DNA of 64,000 nt from Paracentrotus lividus (taxonomy: Eukaryota; Echinodermata; Echinoidea; Camarodonta; Echinidae): assembly GCA_940671915.1 (NCBI GenBank), contig CALNVZ010002974.1, forward strand, positions 14,456,392-14,520,391. The letters run 5' to 3'. Each line of letters begins with the position of its first letter. The stretch's first letter is position 1. Made by a program: the position numbers and the translations under genes. The notes beneath the pieces were generated by a model. That model had not been told where the DNA came from and made no database searches. It saw only the letters and a program-made list of their open reading frames with translations. Positions 57,001 to 60,915 of this stretch are shown piece by piece.

Positions 57001-58400
57001 CCGATTTATTCCATTATTAGTTGAATCTCTAATGGCGTGCCATACAAAGGTGATAATTAAATAGCGAATACCAATATTCCTGCGCATGCTATTTTTGTGT
57101 CCTTCACAAAAGTGGGCATTGCTCACTGAAGAATGCATTATTTTCGGAATAGTTTGTGTCATAATGATAGTTGAGGATATGAAATTTATATATATCTAAA
57201 CTTTTTCCCCATATATTTTTTATTTGGTAGCCATTTCAAAAGTGTATAGTTCTTTTAGGGACGCACTGTATTTCTTTAGACCATATGAATCCTATTAACA
57301 AAATGAATTTGACATATCAAAATCAATGAAACATACATTGCAAAACACATATATGCACGATAATAGTTATTATGGACTAGATGACTGTTGCCCATTTATA
57401 AATCATAATGATTAAAATGCATGTACATGTATATTCTTTTTTGTTTTGTTTTGTTTTGTGTTTTTATGTTTGTTTGTTTGTTATTGTTGTGTTCATTACC
57501 TTGTTATTGCTACTGATATGCAATGTGTAAAGAGCATTATAAAAAACAAATGAAAATAGAAGAATGTCACTAAAAGTTGACAAACAGAATGATGAATTTT
57601 ATGACCAAAAAAGATTGTTCTCAGAAGGGGGAAAAAGAAGATGTTGAAGGAAACCATGACATAAATCATAAATACAAGAGGTATAATACAGGTACAGGTA
57701 GAAGCAATATTATTTTTTGCAAATAAATATCATCAATCGTATGATTTTTGCAGGCAGAATAATAAAAGCGAATTCACACTAAGTCATTAATTCAAGAATT
57801 TGAATTAATGAATTAATTTGGCATGATCAGGGTAAAACGTGTCAAGGTGAAACTTTTCAACCCCCCCCCCCTCCCCCCCCCCCCCCCCCGGTATTGTTAT
57901 TTCTATCACTTTAAAGAGCACTTACATGTTATTGGATGCAAATCCACTAATTGCATTTCAAGGACTAAAGTAACATTCAAATTATCAGACACGTATTAGA
58001 TACAAATATTGATATTCAAATGATCTTTTTAAATATTGGTAGATTTGATTCAGGAATTACTTGGGGCAATTGTTTCTTTTTAATCAACAATTCAAGCATT
58101 TATTATTATATAGCTTTTCTTTTTTTAAGGTATAACACAATAATAAATTTGAGTGGGCAGTATAGTTTAGTCAAAATAAAATTGTTGACTTGATATTTTG
58201 AATGATCTAGAAATGTCAGAACTACCCCCGGACCAGTAAGTGTCAGAAAATACTTACTCGAGTGATGCCTCATGGATGCTCTGAGCAATGACAGTATCTT
58301 CGACCTGCATCCATAATTCTCCTGGTCCAGTAACCGACTGTCGGCCTACTTCCATGAAGAAGAAACAATCAGAATGTCCGCAACGACGTATCGCTGACAA
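20870..58400 (-). CDS. IRS: Insulin receptor substrate (IRS), partial, ten exons to the stop
   Basis: IRS proteins are cytoplasmic adaptors that bind activated insulin/IGF receptors through PH and PTB domains and, once tyrosine-phosphorylated, recruit PI3K, Grb2 and SHP2. The model joins minus-strand exons 58258-58400, 52202-52492, 45552-45635, 40718-40792, 30943-31089, 29381-29455, 27941-28062, 25038-25349, 22910-23116 and 20870-22110. Every junction has GT/AG sites and matching phase. The total is 2697 nt, or 898 residues plus TGA. Visible: the PTB end ([20 protein letters not shown]), six YxxM sites (YMSM, YMAM, YMMM, YMLM, YCNM, YMNM), and the C-terminal NYIDVD and NYSTIDF that match the two SHP2-binding sites at the end of vertebrate IRS1. 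The PH domain, early PTB and start lie beyond 64000. Whether exons three and four are used together or alternatively is unknown. Length of the tail fits the family. Confidence 0.93.
22111..22909 (-). other. IRS intron, 0.8 kb
   Basis: AT-rich, with no element or frame that could be supported. It has a clear donor (GTAATT) and acceptor. Confidence 0.8.
22910..23116 (-). CDS. IRS: IRS exon: YMAM and YMMM sites
   Basis: This 207-nt exon has an acceptor TTCTTCCTCTAG|TAGT and donor AGTCCAG|GTAATT. It encodes [20 protein letters not shown], a Ser-rich run, and [15 protein letters not shown]. Both DSYMAM and EGYMMM are strong PI3K p85 SH2 motifs with acidic residues ahead. GYMMM followed by SP-like residues is also present in vertebrate IRS1. 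The phase entering and leaving matches the neighbours. Confidence 0.92.
23117..25037 (-). other. IRS intron, 1.9 kb
   Basis: No gene was found. A G/C run lies at 23170-23190. A perfect 14-bp stem with a four-base loop lies at 24150-24181 (GTTTCCATAGTAAA, TTGG, then the complement). The remainder is AT-rich. Confidence 0.75.
25038..25349 (-). CDS. IRS: IRS exon: Ser/Pro and His/Gln-rich segment
   Basis: This 312-nt exon has an acceptor TTTATCTAG|CTCT and donor CCCCTT|GTTAGT. It encodes [20 protein letters not shown], then [20 protein letters not shown] and a homopolymeric [17 protein letters not shown] tract. It ends with [18 protein letters not shown]. The His/Gln run comes from CAC/CAT/CAG repeats and is probably length-variable. 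The donor is GTTAGT, less common than GTAAGT, but it alone keeps the frame into the next exon. An internal GTACCA donor would break phase. Confidence 0.82.
25651..26578. mobile_element. Long foldback element, TACAGTGTGTTCC termini
   Basis: The ends TATAGTGTGTTCCTAAAAAA and (reverse strand) TACAGTGTGTTCCTAAAAAA start arms that stay complementary for over 300 bp. Inner landmarks are AAAGTTCAAAGGTCA, TCTCCTCTCCTAAAGGGGTG and CACTGGACATAAG. The ~220-bp loop has repeated TCTC[CA]TGAGTC and GCGGCAACGT words. TA at both ends suggests a Tc1/mariner-like target. The ends resemble those of the element at 56598 (TACAGTGCGTCCC). Confidence 0.8.
26850..27135 (+). mobile_element. LINE 3' tail fragment
   Basis: GTGTTGATGATGTTAATAAA is followed by TTCAATTCAATTAAATTCAA, a short-repeat tail of the same kind as at 18980-19010. 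The 5' limit is not clear. Confidence 0.5.
27941..28062 (-). CDS. IRS: IRS exon: first YxxM (EEYMSMSPS)
   Basis: This 122-nt exon is bounded by TTGTGTGCAG|GTTT and CTCAAAAG|GTACAA. It encodes [20 protein letters not shown], then [28 protein letters not shown] is a PI3K p85 SH2 docking motif (YxxM). The RFxxRxxSAGTSP-like start and the following EEYxxM match the order around the first YxxM in vertebrate IRS1. It shifts the phase to one base, which the next exon takes up. Confidence 0.9.
28335..28460 (+). repeat. Interspersed repeat copy 1 (SINE-like)
   Basis: TTATAAGACTACA, GGAATCAGGGCAGAAT, GAGTAGTTGAGGAC, GTACTATACAAG and TGGTTCG occur in the same order at 38590-38705. GAGTAGYTGAGG and GGTTCG are about 40 bp apart and loosely resemble pol III A and B boxes. 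A tRNA-derived SINE is possible but unproven. Confidence 0.55.
29020..29210. repeat. Fragment sharing 36 bp with the edge of DIRS copy B
   Basis: Positions 29163-29198 are the exact reverse complement of 59188-59223. Weaker identity (ATATATxATTCTTT) runs on for about ten bases. The adjoining 29020-29160 is GC-richer than its surroundings (AGAGGGCGCCCTTTATATCG, GCGGCGGCCGATGAG) and is likely another piece of a retroelement end. Confidence 0.6.
29381..29455 (-). CDS. IRS: IRS exon: GYLDER/HYF segment
   Basis: This 75-nt exon has an acceptor preceded by an unbroken T run (TTTTTTTTTAG|TGAA) and donor TTCACCAG|GTATGA. It encodes [20 protein letters not shown] and HYFT. There are three tyrosines, none in YxxM context. 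The phase fits the neighbouring exons exactly. Assignment rests on phase, splice sites and position because the sequence is poorly conserved. Confidence 0.82.
29456..30942 (-). other. IRS intron, 1.5 kb
   Basis: Contains the palindromic MITE at 29889-30122. The short plus frame at 30370-30651 shows no domain. Confidence 0.75.
29889..30122. mobile_element. TATAGAGTACCAAAGTGT palindromic MITE
   Basis: The ends TATAGAGTACCAAAGTGT and ACACTTTGGTACTCTATA are exact complements. Inner arms (GGTTCTAAACAA / TTGTTTAGAAC) pair as well. It is 234 bp with TA flanks. Confidence 0.8.
30943..31089 (-). CDS. IRS: IRS exon: Ser/Pro-rich segment
   Basis: This exon has 147 nt, an acceptor ATATCTACAG|TCCG and a donor CTTAG|GTAAGA. 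It encodes [20 protein letters not shown], then [18 protein letters not shown] and [12 protein letters not shown] and RxxS motifs are plentiful and there is no tyrosine. It is a probable regulatory linker phosphorylated on serine. The 9.6-kb intron just upstream contains the MSANTD3-like gene. Confidence 0.85.
31970..32748. mobile_element. piggyBac-like MITE with TTAA target duplication
   Basis: TTAA-CCCTAATCAGACTGGGG at the left faces CCCCAGTCTGATTAG-TTAA at the right. TTAA duplication and a start with CCC(T) are hallmarks of piggyBac-type elements. Just inside both ends lie long G or C runs around CATCATGGCCCC. No transposase frame is present in the ~770 bp, so it is non-autonomous. Confidence 0.7.
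33794..34434 (-). repeat. Minisatellite made of the MSANTD3-like last-exon end
   Basis: Unit starts (CACARATTAACYACG/TT...) are at 33794, 33918, 34049, 34178 and 34306, with the coding copy at 34436, giving periods of 124-131 bp. Each unit carries, on the minus strand, the coiled-coil codons from CTGAAAATGCAACAC to the VVNL end and about 20 bases after the stop. Two types alternate: AAATCAC...TACGTTTAG and AAACCAC...TACTTTCAG. This points to amplification as a ~259-bp dimer. In the second type TGA has become TGG. Confidence 0.9.
34435..34651 (-). CDS. MSANTD3-like exon 3: C-terminal coiled coil
   Basis: The acceptor CTCTATTTTAG|GTCC opens 217 nt ending in TGA at 34435-34437. It encodes [20 protein letters not shown], then [19 protein letters not shown] and a highly charged helix ending LELLNVVNL. 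Its last ~36 codons are the seed of the minisatellite directly downstream. Confidence 0.88.
34435..39243 (-). CDS. Myb/SANT-domain protein, MSANTD3-like, three exons
   Basis: Join of 38783-39243, 35747-35914 and 34435-34651 on the minus strand. GT/AG sites are clean and codon phase agrees at both junctions, giving 846 nt for 281 residues plus TGA. Vertebrate MSANTD3 is about 275 residues. Residues 8-80 form a Myb/SANT-like helical domain ([17 protein letters not shown] ... [12 protein letters not shown] ... [17 protein letters not shown]), with the tryptophans spaced as in this DNA-binding fold. The middle is acidic and Ser/Pro-rich. The last exon is a charged coiled coil ([34 protein letters not shown]), as in MSANTD3. 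It is probably a nuclear DNA-binding protein. MSANTD4 or FSBP relatives cannot be excluded. Confidence 0.85.
34718..34899. mobile_element. GGTGGTGTTTCAC MITE
   Basis: GGTGGTGTTTCACCAAG at the left pairs with CTTAGTGTAACACCATC at the right. Inside, ACTTTATGAATGACTGG faces CCAGTCATTCCTAAAG. It is 180 bp, in intron 2 of the MSANTD3-like gene. GTGTTTCAC-type ends recur at 43800-44510, 50575 and 51215. Confidence 0.65.
35747..35914 (-). CDS. MSANTD3-like exon 2: acidic linker
   Basis: This 168-nt exon has an acceptor TTTTAATTTTAG|AATT and donor CACCATG|GTATGG. It encodes [20 protein letters not shown], then [19 protein letters not shown] and [12 protein letters not shown]. It is a low-complexity linker with an acidic patch near its start. 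The phase (one base in, two out) matches both neighbours. Confidence 0.83.
35960..36325. mobile_element. GGGCAACC-repeat MITE
   Basis: The outer ends ACGCTCAACATTAG and TAGTGTTGAGCAT are near complements. Inside, GGGCAACCAGATT or GGGCAACC occurs at 35994, 36013, 36059, 36226 and 36248, and inverted near 36280. It lies in intron 1 of the MSANTD3-like gene, 46 bp upstream of exon 2. Confidence 0.6.
36326..38782 (-). other. MSANTD3-like intron 1, remainder
   Basis: No exon was supported. Much is AT-rich. A CCCCCCC run lies near 38040, and the SINE-like copy 2 is at 38590-38705. Confidence 0.6.
38590..38705 (+). repeat. Interspersed repeat copy 2 (SINE-like)
   Basis: It shares TATTATAAGACTACA, GGAATCAGGGCAGAAT, GAGTAG, TGAGGAC, TACTATACAAG and TTGGTTCG in order with 28335-28460. 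Confidence 0.55.
38783..39243 (-). CDS. MSANTD3-like exon 1: SANT/Myb domain
   Basis: It begins at [15 protein letters not shown]; the ATG is the first in frame, at 39241-39243. It ends at ACTGACAAG|GTAACT with two bases of an Arg codon. The domain covers roughly residues 8-85, followed by a linker with acidic and Ser residues ([19 protein letters not shown]). The region upstream of the ATG (39244-39400) has no obvious TATA box. Confidence 0.88.
39244..40314. other. Upstream flank of the MSANTD3-like gene
   Basis: No coding potential was seen. A run of G lies at 39597-39608. Several words such as CTCGAGGTTAGAAAACCTC (39920-39945) and CTCAGGTATAACCTGGGGTT are locally palindromic. A promoter for the nested gene would be expected here, but no core element stands out. 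Confidence 0.4.
40315..40655. repeat. GGTCTAA-type repeat, uninterrupted copy
   Basis: It begins AATTGGTCTAAACCCACTTT and TGCCCGTTTGGCCTCATCCC, like 8450-8500. It ends with repeated TTAGACCAAGTGG and TGGACCA words like 13850-13925. It acts as an approximate empty-site version of the locus hit by DIRS copy A. Confidence 0.65.
40718..40792 (-). CDS. IRS: IRS exon, [12 protein letters not shown] segment
   Basis: This 75-nt exon lies between TTCATGCTTAG|CC and GACAG|GTATGT and is symmetric in phase. It encodes [20 protein letters not shown] plus KAPDR. The core aligns with the RVRASSDGEGTM segment of vertebrate IRS1, which contains the inhibitory serine known as Ser307 in mouse (Ser312 in human). 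The pattern RPRTSS also fits basophilic kinases such as AKT or S6K (RxRxxS). Function here is inferred by alignment only. The paralogous exon lies 4.8 kb upstream. Confidence 0.88.
41234..41435. mobile_element. TCGCGAA-rich MITE
   Basis: TACTGTATAAGTGGTTATTT and, at the right, GGCTTATACAGTA are inverted ends with TA flanks. Between them TTTTCGCG, CGCGAA and TCGCGAAA occur about eight times in both orientations, giving a CpG-rich island in AT-rich intron. Confidence 0.75.
42250..42570. repeat. Two-copy tandem repeat of ~160 bp
   Basis: TTATCATCTTGAACATTCAA at 42251 and TTATCATCTTGAACTTTCAA at 42410 open two units. Both continue with GGCAATCCACAAAAACCAGG, GATGTTGTTCAGAAGCCCAA and CAACCATGCACTT. 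Confidence 0.88.
43800..44510. mobile_element. GTGTTTCAC inverted-repeat element
   Basis: GGGGTGTTTCACATAGAG near 43812 faces CTCTTTGTGAAACACTCCCC near 44478. The interior 44045-44180 is GC-richer. It has no recognised frame and is likely related to the MITE at 34718. Confidence 0.5.
44766..45362. mobile_element. CACAGTGTGA-repeat element (family of 2769-5895)
   Basis: The left end CCCTTTTGGAAAGAATGTAG and the inverted right end CCCTGCTGCAAAGAGTGTAG match each other and the outer element at 2769-5895. The interior is a run of degenerate CACAGTRTGATCAYA and ACAGTGTTATCACA units in both orientations. Confidence 0.65.
45552..45635 (-). CDS. IRS: IRS exon, RPRTCSEG paralogue (possibly alternative)
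   Basis: A candidate 84-nt exon bounded by TTGGGCAG|CAAC and GATCAAG|GTAGCC, entering after two bases of a codon and leaving with two. It encodes [20 protein letters not shown] and then TVPRGRS. The core RPRTCSEG is close to RPRTSSEG in the exon at 40718-40792, and both have the same phase at each end. It could be included with, or instead of, that exon. Both splice signals are weaker than at neighbouring exons, so it could also be a decayed copy. Confidence 0.65.
48003..48060. repeat. Poly(A) run
   Basis: Nearly uninterrupted A, preceded by AAATAAAAAAT. It may be a retroposon tail on the plus strand, but the upstream sequence was not recognised. Confidence 0.7.
48375..48650. mobile_element. 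GTGCTGCACTAGCTxGAGC MITE
   Basis: GGCGCGGTGCTGCACTAGCT at the left faces AGCTCGAGCAAGTGCAGCAG-CGCC at the right. It lies inside a wider stretch (48165-48945) with related words (GGTGCTGCACTAGCTCAAGC at 48191, GGGCTAGCGTAGCAGGGCC near 48925). One element therefore appears inserted in an older relative. A TTTT/GGGG homopolymer block of about 48 bp lies within it. Confidence 0.6.
50745..51122. mobile_element. ACAGTCTGTGT MITE, copy 2
   Basis: It starts TACAGTCTGTGTCAAA and ends TTTGACACAGACTG. The interior words TTGCTGATGCGCTTTGTTCT and GCATGGGACGGCGTGCG match copy 1 at 3798-4372. This copy lacks the ~160-bp insertion and shows the original continuity at AAATTACAGCACCAAATG. Confidence 0.78.
52202..52492 (-). 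CDS. IRS: IRS exon: end of PTB helix and Ser-rich linker
   Basis: The acceptor TATATTAG|AGCG and donor AGTCAG|GTTGGT bound 291 nt. After completing a Glu codon it reads [20 protein letters not shown], matching the AMRxMxxEFRPRSKSQSSS pattern that directly follows the PTB domain in vertebrate IRS1. The rest is a basic Ser/Arg-rich linker ([37 protein letters not shown]) likely to be Ser/Thr-phosphorylated. It ends with two bases of a codon, fitting both candidate next exons. Confidence 0.92.
52790..53005. repeat. (TTTA)n low-complexity block ending in poly(G)
   Basis: TTTATTTATT and TTATTATTA units fill about 190 bp, then GGGGGGGGGGGTGGGGGG. It gives a spurious Phe/Tyr/Ile frame. Confidence 0.85.
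56598..57270. mobile_element. Foldback element, TACAGTGCGTCCC termini
   Basis: The left end TACAGTGCGTCCCAAAAAGA matches the inverted right end TACAGTGCGTCCCTAAAAGA. Arms stay complementary for about 280 bp (GAGCAATGCCCACTTTTG, TGTATGGCACGCCATTAG, AACTAATAATGGAATAAA), with a ~110-bp loop. TA at both ends fits a Tc1/mariner-type target. No transposase is present. Confidence 0.88.
57850..57890. repeat. Poly(C) run
   Basis: C homopolymer interrupted once by CT, ending in CGG. Such G/C runs are frequent in this window. Confidence 0.85.
58258..58400 (-). CDS. IRS: IRS exon: C-terminal half of the PTB domain
   Basis: This 143-nt exon starts in phase 0 after TTTATGTTGCAG and ends at CTCGA|GTAAGT. 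It encodes [31 protein letters not shown] and [16 protein letters not shown]. The block is nearly identical in pattern to the last strands and C-terminal helix of the IRS PTB domain, which binds NPxpY in the receptor juxtamembrane region. The conserved Arg pair in RRCGHS is intact. Its acceptor and first ~27 bases are copied six more times just upstream (58460-58930). Confidence 0.93.
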
Positions 58401-58935
58401 CTGCAACATAAATAATTGAAATCATGATTGCATCCAGCATGTGGCTGGTTAAGCATTAGAGTGTCCTCAACGACGTATTGCTGACAACTGCAACATAAAT
58501 AACTGAAATCATAATTTTATCCAGCAAATAGTGGTTTTAACATCTAAAGTGTCCTCAACAACGTATCGCTGACGATTGCAACATTACAAATTTTCTCCGG
58601 CAAATTGTTTAGGTGGTTTGAACAATCAGAATGTCCGCAACGACGTATCGCTGACAACTGCAACATAAATAATCAAAGTCATAATTGCATCCAGCAAAAT
58701 AGTGGTTTAAACAATTAAAGTTTCCTTAACGACCTATCGCTGACAACTGCAACATAAATAATTGAAATTATAATTTTATCCATAAATTGTGTGGGTGGTT
58801 TAAACAATCAGAGTGACCAAAACGACTACTCGCTGACTAGTGCAATATAAAAAATTGAAATTATGATTTCATCCAGCAAACTGAGTTAGTGGTTTTAACT
58901 ATTAGTGTCCACAATGCAAATCGCTGACAACTGCA
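58368..58935 (-). repeat. Minisatellite carrying copies of the PTB exon 3' splice site
   Basis: GCTGACAA(CT)GCAAC, with the acceptor GTTGCAG|TTGTCAGC on the minus strand, starts at 58393 (the real exon), 58480, 58568, 58650, 58739, 58832 and 58923. Periods are 82-93 bp. Units include about 25 exon bases (GTCCGCAACGACGTATCGCT), the acceptor and ~50 intron bases (ATAAATAATTGAAATCAT, TTxxATCCAGCAAA). Several copies keep an intact pyrimidine-AG. Confidence 0.9.
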
Positions 58936-59186
58936 ACATAAATCAGTCATGATACAGATTCTAAAATTTTATCAAGGAAATTGAGTTGGAGATTTAAAAT
59001 ACCCATAATAACAGGGTTTTCTTAGTTATTATAATTTATAGATATTTCATTTTTTATTATATTGCCTTTTTTTACCATTTGGAATCCACTTTGCATACAT
59101 TAGTTGTTATTATATATGACAAACAAGTTGCTTGTCCCACATATCATAAAAATTATCACTAATTTTATTATTTACAATAAAGAATT
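58936..59186. other. AT-rich intron stretch
   Basis: No feature was seen between the splice-site minisatellite and DIRS copy B. Confidence 0.6.
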
Positions 59187-59396
59187 ATATATTTGCCTAC
59201 TTTGCTATTCGTCCTCGAATCGCTTGCCCGCTCTCGTTCTTGGTTGTCAGATGTGGTGCGATGAGAATCACCGGTGCTCTGTCTTCGCGATCTTCCTGAG
59301 GACTAAGGGATAAGTTTGAAAGGAAGGGAACGCGTTACGCCTTCAGACCTGTCCAGGGAATTGAGAACGCGTCCCACGCTGTCGCCTTCTCTTCCT

Positions 59397-60258
59397 TTAT
59401 TTTGGAGCAGAATATCGTAGTCTGTTGTTCATTGGATAGCGAACAGGTCTATCCGGAGGTCGTATCTCTGGCTTATCAGCGAGAAGATCCTTGACGACAG
59501 CGTCCATTCCGACGGAAGAACACTTTCCTCTCGAAAGGAAGTCCGCTATCACATTTTCCACTCCTGGATGTGAGAGGCGACCGAACGATGTTCTCACTCG
59601 ATTGCACCAGTTCCATAGTTGAAAGGTCAATCTGTTCAGAGTCAGAGAGTGTGTCTCTTCCTTGTCGATTTATGTATGACATTACTACTGTGTTGTCCGT
59701 CAAGATAAAAGAACTGTCCGTTTGAGCACAGGTTCCTGAAATGAATTAAGACATTCTCCATACCGCTAGAAGTTCCAGAAAATTATGTCGCGGTAACGGT
59801 GTTGGAAGGTCCCATTCTCCTGAAATCAAGAGGTCCTGACAATGGCCTCCCCAGCCTGTTTGAGATGCGTCCGTGGTAACTGTGATCGACGAAGAAGGGC
59901 AGAGAGACGGCTTTCCTGGAGAATAAAATCCTCGTCTAGCCATTGACGAATCAAGATCTTCATCTCCGACGGAACGGGGATCATCTTCCGTGGCGAACTG
60001 ATGTTCGGCTTGAAATGATTTAGAAAGTGGATCTGGATAAGGTCTCATCAAAAGTCTGCAATCCGGTAATAGGTCCACCAGGCTTGCTAAGTACCTAGCC
60101 ACCTTTGCCAAGTTACTGCTTGGACTTCTCTTGGCTGAAACCAGGGATCTTGCTAGGTTGATCAGGGTCTCTACCTCTTCTAGGCTGGGTTTTGCCAGAC
60201 TGTTTACTAAGTCCAGCTGAGCCCCTAGATCAAGTGGGCGTGCGTGAGGGAAGTTCAT
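59397..60258 (-). pseudogene. DIRS copy B RNase H region
   Basis: A frame at 60258-59746 has a leader LGAQLDLVNSLAKPSLEEVE and an acidic segment, then the RNase H start ITVTTDASQTGWGGHCQD and HNFLELLAVWRMS. After a frameshift, DNTVVMSYINRQGRDT (59703) and HPGVENVIADFLSRGK (59570) continue the domain. The conserved Asp and Glu positions are visible. It follows RT directly, as in DIRS pol. Confidence 0.8.
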
Positions 60259-60299
60259 TCGCTTTTCCAGTTTATGATAAATCCATTTCTTGCGTGTCG

Positions 60300-60915
60300 T
60301 AGATTAGAAGCTTCCAAATGTTGTTTGAGTCTGTCTCCGAGTTCGCAACTAAAGATCCAATCGCTAAGTAGGAAAAGATTCTGAGTCCTCAGCCTCTGAG
60401 GTAGACATCAGGGTCCCTATTACCTGGTAAAAACTCTCGGAGCTGGTCTCAGACCGAAAGGAGAGCCTTGTATCTGTAGGTCTTCCCCCCGAACTGGAAT
60501 CCAGAAGATTTCTCGCCGAAACATTGCATGGGTAATATGGAAGTATGCGTCCTGAAGGTCTATTGTACGCTAGATCCTGATTTCCTAGAGTGGGAGAATT
60601 GTAGCTAAGTTGTCCATGCGGAATGGCACGTTTTATTCGTTTTTGGCCTTCATGTTTAGGATCACTCTTAGTGATCCACGTTTGGGATTACGAAACAGGG
60701 GACAGGCACAAGCTCTTGTATAAAGTGACCTCTCTAATCGCCTCTTTCCAGAGCACAGCGATTTCCTTGAAGATGTGCTCCTGGAAGAGTGGGGATAGAA
60801 TGGTTGCCGGGTCGGAGGACAACCTCCGGGGAGAGGTGTCTTCTAGATCGATCTTGAGTCCGTCTCTTATATACAGATAGAATAGACATCGCTTGTGATT
60901 GCCTCCCTTTCGCAT
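60300..60915 (-). pseudogene. DIRS copy B reverse transcriptase
   Basis: The minus strand reads FQEHIFKEIAVLWKEAI, then FRNPKRGSLRVILNMKAKNE and a stop. It continues VPFRMDNLATILPL, IDLQDAYFHITHAMFRRE and SPFGLRPAPRVFTR. These are RT fingers, motif A and motif B in the right order. No catalytic YxDD could be read after motif B because the frame is damaged near 60400. It is non-functional. Confidence 0.75.

Larger units (their letters stand above)
52493..58257 (-). other. IRS intron, 5.8 kb
   Basis: No exon was found. It includes a TTTA/TTAT low-complexity block with a G run (52790-53005), G or C runs at 53143, 55045 and 57860, and the foldback element 56598-57270. Confidence 0.7.
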
